From: Lentisphaerota bacterium
GTDB lineage: Bacteria; Verrucomicrobiota; Kiritimatiellia; UBA8416; VGWJ01
Assembly: GCA_016873635.1 (NCBI GenBank)
Contig: VGWJ01000029.1
Location: 1 to 37,831, forward strand
Direction of reading: 5' to 3'
DNA: 37,831 nucleotides
Shown here: piece by piece, positions 23,758-31,571 of the stretch
How positions within the stretch are numbered: position 1 is the first letter of the stretch
How the letters are laid out: the number at the start of each line of letters is the position of its first letter
Program-made: the position numbers and the translations under genes
Notes under the pieces: generated by a model
The model's input: the letters and a program-made list of their open reading frames with translations, nothing else
Told to the model about the DNA's origin: nothing
Database searches by the model: none

Positions 23758-25776
23758 TCAACGGAATTCGACTCCCGTCACGAACTTCGTCTGGATGGCG
23801 CCGTCTTCCAGTTTGGTCCATTTCCGCCCGCCGGCCTGGACATTCTCGAACACCACCCCTTCAATGGGGTGCGTCTCGTCAAAGCCCGACAGCACCGACG
23901 GAGGGATATCCTTCCCTTCGACGCGGATGTTGCGAACCACGACGCCGCGGATGAGACCGCACCCGGCGTTGCGGTTGCAGGGCGACGGGAGGATCTTGAA
24001 ATCGACCAGCGATCCCACCGGGTCCTCCACGCGCAGGTCCTCACAGATCACGTCGCCCACCGTGCCCTGGTCGCCATGACGGATGGCGAAGGCGCCCCCC
24101 GGTGCCACGCCGTGTATGAGATCATTGTTGGTGAAGCGGACCTTGCGGATATGGGTGACGCGCGGTTCGAAGCCGGTCTGTTTCCCCATCCAGTCCGACA
24201 GCCACTGTTGCGTATGGATCTCCAGCCCGTTCCCATGCGGGCCGTTCCAGAGGACGCACTCCCGGACCGCCACGTTCTCCACATCCCGCTGGCAATCGAG
24301 CTGGGTGAAGTAGGTCACGCCCCCCGCCTTGATCGCCACGCAGGAGTCCTGGGTTCGGAAGAAACACTTTTCCACCGTCACATCCCGGCTGCCCACCACC
24401 ACCACACCGTCATCCCACCGGTTCTCACTGACCACCTTGACCCCGCGCACGGTCACGCGATCGGAACGCAGGATCGGTATCGTCCAATGCCGACTCTCCA
24501 GGACATTGTGGAAGGCCGGGCGCAGAAGGGTGACGCCTTCCACCAGGACATCCTCGGCGCGACGGATCTCGATGGGCCTCGTCCCTCCCTCGATGATGCC
24601 CCGGCCCAGGATCTTCACGTTCTTGACCTCATCCATGAAGATCGACCCGCGCACCACGGCGCCCCGCTCGATATAGACCGTCTCGTCCGACTTGACGGTG
24701 ATCCTTCCGGCGTCGTGGAACTTGCCTGCGGCAAAGAACTTCACGCCCGGCGCGTCGGGCTTGGGGGCCTCCGGATCGGGCGGATCGGCGAACAGGAACA
24801 ACGGCTCCTTGATGTCACCGTCGATCTCCACGCTGAGGGAGGCAGGCCCCTTGAGCGGCAGGGTAACCTTGTTGCCGGCGACTTCCGGGCGAATGCCCAG
24901 GGACTTGGGCCGGACGTCCACGCCCTGAACCGGCCCCTTGCACTCCAGTTCGACTTTTCCCGCCTGCGCCAGGTCGAAGCCGGCGATCACCCCCATCGAA
25001 GTGTACGAGGCAACGCACTCGCGCCCGTCAATGCGGACCTTCACCACCGGGGACAACCGCTCGATCACCAGGCCGGCGAACATCAGGCGGTACGGGGGCA
25101 GGCCCTCCCCGGCCAGCGCACGCGGCGCCAGCCGTAGATTCTCCGCGGTCGTCGACTCGTTGGCCAACAGATCGTCCATGTCGGCGCCAAGGCCGGCGTC
25201 GGCGGGCGACACCTCGATCTGCGGCGCGCCCGGCCCACCCTTCAGGCTCAACTGGTTGATGGCGTTCTGCCGCCTGGCAAGGGAGTCTTTGCTTGAGTCG
25301 CGAACACCCCAGTCGACGGCAATCGGAATCTGGCCGGACTTGTCCACGATGAAATCGACAGACCCCGCGGCCAGCCCCGCCTGCCTGGGAATCCAGGCCC
25401 CGGGGTCGCAGACGCCCTGGCTCCCGCCCGCTGTCAGGCGCAGCACCACACCTTCGCCAATCGCCTCGTCCTTCGCCGTGCAGGCGGCCAGCACATGCAG
25501 ACGGTAGCGGCCGGGTGATAGGGCCTCCGCGGTCTTGGCACGGACAAGCTGGCCTTCATGCCCGAGCGTCACATTGGCAATGAGCGCCTGCCCCGAGGCC
25601 CGCGCCTTGTCGAGCGCCGCCCGGGCCGCCGCGGCGTCCGCCACCACGGCAACCGGGGTTTCATCCGGGGCCGGGGCCTTGCACTGGGCGGCGAGCGCCG
25701 TTGTCCCAATCCCAAAAGCGACAAGACCAGTTATCAGGACTATGCGCCAACTGATGAATCTATCCGTTCTGCTCAT
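23758..25776 (-). CDS. Exported GH28-like right-handed beta-helix protein
   Basis: 672 aa from ATG 25776 (GGGAGG seven bases upstream). The signal peptide (IVLITGLVAFGIGTTALA) is cleaved near residue 30. An uncharacterised N-terminal region (about 35-330) contains a carbohydrate-binding-like part (DFIVDKSGQIPIAVDWG). From about 345 a pectinase-type parallel beta-helix begins (KFHDAGRITVKSDETVYIER, GAVVRGSI, KILGRGIIEGG). In the GH28 active-site region, WDDG and HGNG are present, but the usual TGDDxIAIK reads TQDSCVAIK and RIK is not seen, so catalytic residues differ from classical polygalacturonases. It may be an exo-acting or non-pectin member, or a binding protein. It is exported and fits the first step of polysaccharide breakdown at this locus. 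Confidence 0.75.
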   Translation of the reverse strand: MSRTDRFISWRIVLITGLVAFGIGTTALAAQCKAPAPDETPVAVVADAAAARAALDKARASGQALIANVTLGHEGQLVRAKTAEALSPGRYRLHVLAACTAKDEAIGEGVVLRLTAGGSQGVCDPGAWIPRQAGLAAGSVDFIVDKSGQIPIAVDWGVRDSSKDSLARRQNAINQLSLKGGPGAPQIEVSPADAGLGADMDDLLANESTTAENLRLAPRALAGEGLPPYRLMFAGLVIERLSPVVKVRIDGRECVASYTSMGVIAGFDLAQAGKVELECKGPVQGVDVRPKSLGIRPEVAGNKVTLPLKGPASLSVEIDGDIKEPLFLFADPPDPEAPKPDAPGVKFFAAGKFHDAGRITVKSDETVYIERGAVVRGSIFMDEVKNVKILGRGIIEGGTRPIEIRRAEDVLVEGVTLLRPAFHNVLESRHWTIPILRSDRVTVRGVKVVSENRWDDGVVVVGSRDVTVEKCFFRTQDSCVAIKAGGVTYFTQLDCQRDVENVAVRECVLWNGPHGNGLEIHTQQWLSDWMGKQTGFEPRVTHIRKVRFTNNDLIHGVAPGGAFAIRHGDQGTVGDVICEDLRVEDPVGSLVDFKILPSPCNRNAGCGLIRGVVVRNIRVEGKDIPPSVLSGFDETHPIEGVVFENVQAGGRKWTKLEDGAIQTKFVTGVEFR

Positions 25777-25854
25777 CTCTCACCCTCCCTCTTCTTTATT
25801 TCTTGAATTCCACGCGTTTCCTGGGCGGGCCTGACAATATACCAAAAGCCACGC

Positions 25855-26799
25855 TCAAGGCGGCCGAACCAGTGGCAATGTCCAGCACTCGCTCCACGAC
25901 ATCCGCGGCCGCCCACCGGCCACGCTGAACGGCAGCCAGATGTGACGATTCTGACCGTGATCTTCGGCGCACCAGCGGTCGGCCATCAGCACGGCGCGAT
26001 CCACCCAGCCCGGGATGGTAACGATGTTCGCCGGCTGGCAGCGATAGCCGAGGGCATCCGGCGGTTCGATGTTCGGCGCACAGGGGTCGCCCAGTTCATA
26101 CCATGGGCCGAGGGGGTGGTCAGCCACGGCCGATCGCAGTCGGTTGGGGTTCCAGCCGGTGCAGCCGGAGCCCAACAACCAGAAGCGGCCGTTCAGGCGG
26201 GTTATGGCCGGGGCCTCGGTCATGCGTTCGGGCAGGGCGAAGGTCCAGGCGCCGGAAGTGCCCAGCCAATCTCGCGCCAGCAGCGACACGTGCAGGGTGC
26301 GGTTCCAGCGACACTGCCGGCCGCCAGCATAGATCACATAGGCCTCGCCGCCGCCGGCGTCCAGCAGGGTCATGTCTCGCAGCATGAAACCATCGGGCTG
26401 GAACGAGCCGACATACGACCAGGGCCCCTCGATGTGCGCCGCCTCGGCAACGCCGGCGGCGGCGCTGTGATGCGAACAGCCCGGCTTGACCAGGTGGAAC
26501 CACATGACAAAACGCCCGTCGGGGTGGCGAATGATCTTCGGCCGTTCGAGGCGGCAGCCGCGATGCAGGTCGTGTTCGAAATGCGGCTGCACCGGCAGAA
26601 TGGTTCCGACACGCTCCCAAGCCGCAAGGTCACGCGAGCGATACAGGGTTATTCCGACTTCCGCCAGGTTGCCCCGCGGCCCGTCGCCGTAGTGCGACCC
26701 GTACCACCACCACCAGCCGTCGGCCGGGATGACACCGCCGCAGAAGGCGTTGATCCGCTGACCCGCCACATCGAACCACGGTGAGCCGTTGACGATCAT
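25855..26799 (-). CDS. GH43-like five-bladed beta-propeller glycosidase
   Basis: 314 aa from ATG 26799. It opens INAFCGGVIPADGWWWWYGS, the pattern of GH43 proteins related to exo-beta-1,3-galactanases (xxAHGGGIxxxxGxYYWYG). Later blades show LYRSRDLAAWERVG, ERPKIIRHPDGRFVMWFHL, EAYVIYAGGR and ITRLNGRFWLLGSGCTGWNP. It has no signal peptide, so it is cytoplasmic. The start lies in an ATGA overlap with the alpha-toroid gene, with GGAGG just upstream, so the two products are probably needed in fixed ratio. The substrate (beta-galactan, arabinan or xylan side chains) is not determinable here; the canonical general-acid residue was not assigned by eye. Confidence 0.75.
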   Translation of the reverse strand: MIVNGSPWFDVAGQRINAFCGGVIPADGWWWWYGSHYGDGPRGNLAEVGITLYRSRDLAAWERVGTILPVQPHFEHDLHRGCRLERPKIIRHPDGRFVMWFHLVKPGCSHHSAAAGVAEAAHIEGPWSYVGSFQPDGFMLRDMTLLDAGGGEAYVIYAGGRQCRWNRTLHVSLLARDWLGTSGAWTFALPERMTEAPAITRLNGRFWLLGSGCTGWNPNRLRSAVADHPLGPWYELGDPCAPNIEPPDALGYRCQPANIVTIPGWVDRAVLMADRWCAEDHGQNRHIWLPFSVAGGRPRMSWSECWTLPLVRPP

Positions 26800-28223
26800 G
26801 CGCCCTCCGTGCCCAGATACGTGAAGCGACCCGGAACCCACAGCCAGTGGGTGGGCATCAGGGGCCAGGGATGATCGATGAAGGACTGCACCGCCGGATC
26901 GGCGCTGCCTTCCAATCCCGACACGGCTGCGAGCACCGCCCAAAGGTAGAAGCCCTGCTGGTGCAGATTCGGCGCGCCTGGCGGCGAGTACGTTTCGGGG
27001 GAGAGGCCGTGATGTGCCCAGCCTTCGCCCGGGCGGCTGGCCAGCACCCCGTGGGCGTCTATCTTGTCGCGCAGGATAGCTGAGGCGGCACGGTCACAGG
27101 CGGCGCGGACCTCCGCGCGGCGATAGTCATCGGCGCGCAGGTTATAGGCCAGCAGGGTCAGGCAGTCGACATCGGTGCAGTCTGTGGATTGACTGTTGGC
27201 CTCATCCGCCCCGTACAGGCCGAAATGGCCGTCTCCGGCCTGCAGGGACAGCACGGTGTCGGTTTGCCGCCGCCGCACCTCCGGCGGGATAGGATGCCGT
27301 TCATGGTCGTAGAGCCAGAGTTGGTGCGCACCGCCCATGACCTGGATGGCGGCCCAATGGATGCGGTCCCTTGCGGTCGTGCCTTGCGACCGCCAGTGCC
27401 GCACCGGATCGTCGGACAGGGTGCCAGCCCAGAAGCCGCACTCGTTGAAGTTGGCGTCGTGCCAGGCATACCACACCTGATCCAGGAGTTGGCGCGCCCT
27501 TTCCGCCGCCGGCGTGCCGCATTCGCAGACGCTGATCGCCCACAGGATGCACCCCGGATACCAGAACTCGTTGCCCATCCACCATGGGTTATGACGGGCA
27601 TAATCGCCGTCGTCGCGGTAACCCGACCAGTCGCGTTCCAGGAAATGCTCCAAGTAGGCCCGGTCGAGAAAACGTCCGCTCTGGCTCCCGCGCGAGAGGC
27701 GGAAGCGCGGCTGGCCGCCGAGCATCAACAGGCACGGCACCAGCACCGAGAGCAGGTGGTCTTGCATGTGCATCCAAGGATGCGTCTGACGCGGATCTTT
27801 CCAAGCCGCATGATCCGCTGGCAGCACGTAGGGTCCGAGAAAATAACCGGACGCCTCATCCTGCCATCGGTTGAGTGAGTTGACCCAAGCCTGGCGATTG
27901 CGCGTCGATAATTGGGCTAAGTCGCCCCACAGATACAAGGCTTCAGCGGTGCTGTGGCTGGCCTCCAGACTTTCCACGCCCCCTGGTGTCGATGCAAAGC
28001 GCCAGTCGTCTTCGGCCATGCGCTGTGCCAAAGTCTTTCGCAGCACCCGGGGGGGGCGATGGAAGCGGGCGGATTCTGCCGAGCAGATGTGAGGCGCGCC
28101 GGCGGCCAGCCAAGCCCCGGTATCGACCACGCCATCGGAGACGGCACAGGCGTCGATGAGGTAGCGGGTGGCGCGGTGCAGGCGGACGCAGGCGTTGGCG
28201 GTTGGCTCGAACGATGTGTTCAT
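26796..28223 (-). CDS. Uncharacterised alpha/alpha-toroid protein, glycosidase or lyase candidate
   Basis: 475 aa from ATG 28223. No family recognised with confidence. The sequence is helical with regularly spaced aromatic-rich repeats (HPWMHMQDHLLSVLVPCLLM, NPWWMGNEFWYPGCILWAI, HDANFNECGFWAG, DRIHWAAIQVMGGAHQLWL, LQAGDGHFGLYGADEAN, APNLHQQGFYLWAVLAAVSG), typical of (alpha/alpha)6 toroids such as terpenoid-cyclase-like folds, GH88/105/127-type glycosidases or polysaccharide lyases. No signal peptide. Conserved-looking acidic and His residues (MQD, GNE, CTDVDC) could form an active site. It overlaps the GH43-like gene by four bases, which strongly suggests a joint role in glycan side-chain removal. 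Confidence 0.65.
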   Translation of the reverse strand: MNTSFEPTANACVRLHRATRYLIDACAVSDGVVDTGAWLAAGAPHICSAESARFHRPPRVLRKTLAQRMAEDDWRFASTPGGVESLEASHSTAEALYLWGDLAQLSTRNRQAWVNSLNRWQDEASGYFLGPYVLPADHAAWKDPRQTHPWMHMQDHLLSVLVPCLLMLGGQPRFRLSRGSQSGRFLDRAYLEHFLERDWSGYRDDGDYARHNPWWMGNEFWYPGCILWAISVCECGTPAAERARQLLDQVWYAWHDANFNECGFWAGTLSDDPVRHWRSQGTTARDRIHWAAIQVMGGAHQLWLYDHERHPIPPEVRRRQTDTVLSLQAGDGHFGLYGADEANSQSTDCTDVDCLTLLAYNLRADDYRRAEVRAACDRAASAILRDKIDAHGVLASRPGEGWAHHGLSPETYSPPGAPNLHQQGFYLWAVLAAVSGLEGSADPAVQSFIDHPWPLMPTHWLWVPGRFTYLGTEGA

Positions 28224-28240
28224 TTCAAGGCATATATCCT

Positions 28241-28253
28241 GTTACGGCATAAC
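28241..28253. promoter_or_regulatory. Short motif GTTACGGCATAAC, possible regulator site
   Basis: Semi-palindromic 13-mer 18 bases before the alpha-toroid start. It resembles TTTACGACATAAA at 9990-10002 near the GntR/LacI regulator promoter (10 of 13 identical). Low confidence. Confidence 0.25.
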
Positions 28254-28278
28254 CGTTGCGATCCTGGCAGGCGCACCC

Positions 28279-30648
28279 TCATCCGCCAAGCATCCTTGTC
28301 CCAAAAGGGGCAACGTGCTTGGGACAGCACATTTCTATTCTACCATCCACACGCGTGTATGACACCACATCAAAGTCATCCGGAGTTCTCCAAATATGCG
28401 TTTCGCCGCGCACCGCCGGGAATATATCAAGCCGCAATTCCTTCCACGGTTCGCCTTCGCGCAGGAACTCGGCTGGCGGCACGCGTGGGATGATCGCTCC
28501 CCGACGGACATAGAGGGGGATGCGGTCAAGCGGGGCGTCCGCGGTAATCCACCGGGGACCGATCACCACCTGGTGTGTCCACCAGTCGAGCCAGTCGCCT
28601 TCGGGCAGATAGACGGGGCGGCTGCGGGCGCCGTCCTCGAACACTGGCGCCACCAGGAGATCCGGCCCGAACAGGTACTCGTCGCAGATGTGCCGCACAT
28701 TGCGGTCCTCCGGATAGGCGAGCACCAGGGGGCGCAGCATGGGCAGCCCCTGGCGGCAACTTTCGACCGCGCTGGAATAGATGTACGGCATCAGGCTGTA
28801 GCGCAGCCGGGCGAATTCCAGACAGATACGCTCGGCCTCGTCACCGTAGGCCCAAGGCTCGTGATCCACGCCACCGTGGGCGCGGGCGTGACTGGTGAAC
28901 ATGCCGAACTGGAACCAGCGGATATAGAGTTCCGGCCAGGCTTTACCCTGGAATCCGCCGATGTCATGGCTGAAGAAGACGAATCCGCTCATCCCGGCGC
29001 CGAGAATGGCCCGGAGCTGGCCGAGCATGTGGTCAAAATTGCAGCTCACGTCACCGGCCCAGTGGACCGGATTTCCCTGGGCGCCGATGGTTCCGGAACG
29101 GCACCAGATCATCGCTTCATCGCCATGCACTTCGCGCGCCGCCTCGTAGACGACGCGGGCAAATTCACGCGTGAACAGGTTATGCCCTTCGCTGCCGCTC
29201 AGCCCGTTGTGGTAGACGGCCTCCTCGGGTCCCAGTTCGCAGAGGTCGGTTTTCAGTACCGCCACACCTTCGCTCAGGATGCGGACGCAACGCTCCTTGT
29301 ACCAGGCCGCCGCGGCAGGATTGGTGAAATCCACGTAGACAAACGGGGCTGACCAGAAGTTCATGGCGCCGGGATTGACCAGCAACCGTCCCTCGGCGTC
29401 CTTGAGGAAGCAGCCCTTGGCCAGGCCGTCCTCATACATCTCGCCCTCGGCCGGCACATAGGCGCTCATCCACAGGCAGAGCTTGAAGCCGCGCTCGCGC
29501 AGGGTGCGGAGCATCTCCCGGTGGGCGGGGAAACGCTTGCCCCAGGTTAGGGTGCAGACCAGGCTCTCGACGTCCATCCACGGCGGATCGATGTGCAATA
29601 GGTCGCAAGGCAGGTGATGCGACCGTATCTCCGCCGACGCGGCGAGCAAGCCGTCCTGGGTCGAATACTTGGAGATGCTCGACATCCACAGGCCGAACGA
29701 CCAGCGCGGGGGCAAGGCGGGAGCGCCGGTCAGGTCGAAGTAATCCCGCAGGTGACGTTTCGGATCCTCGCCGACCATCACCAGATAGTCGAGTTGCGGA
29801 CTGCGCACCTTGACCGTCCAGCCCGCCGCCGTCCGGCTGCCCATATCGAAGACCGCGTGGGCCGTCGAACAGAGCAGGAAGGCGTACCCGCGGGTGCTCA
29901 TAAAGAAGGGCACGTTCTTGTAACTCAGGTCGCCCATGCAGTTGCCGGCGTCGGCGTTCCAGATTTCCACGACCTGGCCGCGCCTGGAGAAGTCGGTGAA
30001 CTGCTCGCCGAACCCGTAGAAGTCCTCGTCGTCATGCCGGGCGAACGACTGCACGAGCCAGTCGCCCTGCCCGTCCCGCGCCCGCCCGAGCGGCGGCGCG
30101 TAGTAGCCGAAGTAGATGGACTTCTCGTCCACGATCTCGTCCAGAACGATCCGCCCGGTGCGCCGGTCGCGCAGACTGTAACTGACGATGTCGACGAAAC
30201 TGCCGACGCCCTTGCCGGTCCACGAGCGGCGGCGCACCATCAGCTCGATCTCCGTTGTGGTCAACCGGATGCCGTCCTCGTTCCCGGTCACCTCGAAGTC
30301 GGGCCGGTTTGCCGGCGGCCGCCACAGCCAGCCCTCGTACGGTGAAGGCGGCAGCGTTTCGGCAAGCGCCGTGCGAACGCGGACGATGGCCGGGGCGACA
30401 ACCTCGAACTCGATGACAAACTCGGGCAGGTTCTCCTCGGCGGCGGCATTCCTGCCGTAGCCTGAATAGAGATCGGCGAACTTCTGCATATCACCCAGAT
30501 TGAAGCGTGCGGAGAGACAGGCGCGGACACGCAGACCGTGGGCGGTCCGCTCCCAGCCGGCCAGCCGGTCGACCCGGCTGACAAAACTCTTCTGCAACCG
30601 CATATCCAGGGATTCCTGGACGTGGCGCTTGGCGGTATTCGTGTTCAT
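28279..30648 (-). CDS. GH31 family alpha-glycosidase
   Basis: 789 aa from ATG 30648; the open frame extends further upstream over the reductase gene but without support. GH31 order is clear: an N-terminal beta-sandwich (to about 310, with DFYGFGEQFTDFSRRG), then the barrel from LPPRWSFGLWMSSISKYSTQ. The nucleophile region is VLKTDLCELGPEEA (Asp468), the acid/base region VHWAGDVSCNFD (Asp533), then GMSGFVFFSHDIGGFQG and the C-terminal domains (FGPDLLVAPVFEDG, VYLPEGDWLDWWT). The sequence KTDLCE differs from the common KTDFGE/DMNE forms, hinting at an unassigned subfamily; alpha-xylosidase or alpha-galactosidase activity would fit. No signal peptide; cytoplasmic. It lies 47 bases after the reductase gene, with AGGA near the start. 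Confidence 0.9.
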   Translation of the reverse strand: MNTNTAKRHVQESLDMRLQKSFVSRVDRLAGWERTAHGLRVRACLSARFNLGDMQKFADLYSGYGRNAAAEENLPEFVIEFEVVAPAIVRVRTALAETLPPSPYEGWLWRPPANRPDFEVTGNEDGIRLTTTEIELMVRRRSWTGKGVGSFVDIVSYSLRDRRTGRIVLDEIVDEKSIYFGYYAPPLGRARDGQGDWLVQSFARHDDEDFYGFGEQFTDFSRRGQVVEIWNADAGNCMGDLSYKNVPFFMSTRGYAFLLCSTAHAVFDMGSRTAAGWTVKVRSPQLDYLVMVGEDPKRHLRDYFDLTGAPALPPRWSFGLWMSSISKYSTQDGLLAASAEIRSHHLPCDLLHIDPPWMDVESLVCTLTWGKRFPAHREMLRTLRERGFKLCLWMSAYVPAEGEMYEDGLAKGCFLKDAEGRLLVNPGAMNFWSAPFVYVDFTNPAAAAWYKERCVRILSEGVAVLKTDLCELGPEEAVYHNGLSGSEGHNLFTREFARVVYEAAREVHGDEAMIWCRSGTIGAQGNPVHWAGDVSCNFDHMLGQLRAILGAGMSGFVFFSHDIGGFQGKAWPELYIRWFQFGMFTSHARAHGGVDHEPWAYGDEAERICLEFARLRYSLMPYIYSSAVESCRQGLPMLRPLVLAYPEDRNVRHICDEYLFGPDLLVAPVFEDGARSRPVYLPEGDWLDWWTHQVVIGPRWITADAPLDRIPLYVRRGAIIPRVPPAEFLREGEPWKELRLDIFPAVRGETHIWRTPDDFDVVSYTRVDGRIEMCCPKHVAPFGTRMLGG

Positions 30649-30695
30649 AAGTCCTTGTTGTCTTTGTGTCTTCCGCCGGTGTCCGGCACGGCCGG

Positions 30696-31550
30696 TTACC
30701 GGGCGCCCGCCGCATACCACTGACGGTGCAAGGCGTCGATTTCGGCGATGATTTTTCCGTCCAGCGGCCTGAAGTTGCGCTCCGCCTCCAGATACAGATT
30801 CAAGCGTTCCACCTTGCTGGCGCCGCCGATGGTGGTCAATACATTCGGCTGGCTCAGAATGAAGCGCAAGCGGAACTCCACCTGACTGGCGCAGCCCGAG
30901 CGTTGGTAGATGGCATGGATGGCTTGCACGCGCTCCTCCGGAAGATCCGGATCCCGGTTGCAGGTTCCGCCGCCGAGCGTGCGCAGGGCAAGGATTTTCG
31001 TATGCCTGGCCCGCATCATGTCGAACAGGGCGTTGCTCGCCTGCCGCTCCGTGGCGTTCCAGTAGAACGTGTGCGCGTCGAACAGGTCGTCTCTCACCGC
31101 CTTCAGCGCCTCGTCCGATGTCCAGCGCCAGTTTTCCAGGACGAAATTGCCGACCAGCCCGCGCCGCTTGAGGTCGCACATCATCTCATGGAGCGCGCAA
31201 CCCGGTCTGAAGCTCTTGTCCACGTCGGGCTCGCCGCAGACCTGGGCAATGTCGATCTTTCCAATGCCCAGATCGCGCACCTGGTTTTCCACGGTGGCCT
31301 TGAGCTTGTCCGGCCCTTTGCCGTCGGTCTTCAGGATGAGGCGCGGCACGTGCGCGGGGTCCTCCCTGAAGGCGATCTTGAGCACTTCGCTGACGCCCGG
31401 GTAGTCCGCGGAACTGTGAAACCAGATGCCGGCCTCCATGCCGGCACGGGCGGTTTTAACATGGTCAGGATTATTCCTGTCCGTCATGCCCATGGTTCCG
31501 AGCGTGTACCGGGTGATCTTCGGCATGGCGCCCTTGAAACTCTTTTGCAT
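30696..31550 (-). CDS. Aldo/keto reductase family protein with altered catalytic residues
   Basis: 284 aa from ATG 31550 (AAAGGA upstream). The AKR fold is visible as TLGTMGMTDR, then EAGIWFHSSADYPGVSEVLK, LILKTDGK, DLGIGKIDIAQVCGEPDVDK, VGNFVLENW, SGCASQVEFRLRFILSQPNV and TIGGASKVERL. Compared with the AKR tetrad (Asp-Tyr-Lys-His), Tyr (ADYPG) and Lys (ILKTD) are kept, while Asp is His/Ser (FHSSA) and the His of the LHxPD motif is Cys (QVCGEPD). It may use different chemistry or be a sugar-binding oxidoreductase for oxidised sugars. Clustered between GH31 and the exported glycosidase-like gene, with 21- and 47-base gaps, so one transcript. Confidence 0.8.
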   Translation of the reverse strand: MQKSFKGAMPKITRYTLGTMGMTDRNNPDHVKTARAGMEAGIWFHSSADYPGVSEVLKIAFREDPAHVPRLILKTDGKGPDKLKATVENQVRDLGIGKIDIAQVCGEPDVDKSFRPGCALHEMMCDLKRRGLVGNFVLENWRWTSDEALKAVRDDLFDAHTFYWNATERQASNALFDMMRARHTKILALRTLGGGTCNRDPDLPEERVQAIHAIYQRSGCASQVEFRLRFILSQPNVLTTIGGASKVERLNLYLEAERNFRPLDGKIIAEIDALHRQWYAAGAR

Positions 31551-31571
31551 CTCGTCTTTTCCTTTCGTTGT

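Noticed and set aside
30649..31179. N-terminal extension of the GH31 frame
   Set aside because: Low-complexity shadow over the reductase gene; ATG 30648 follows an AGGA and gives a normal GH31 length.
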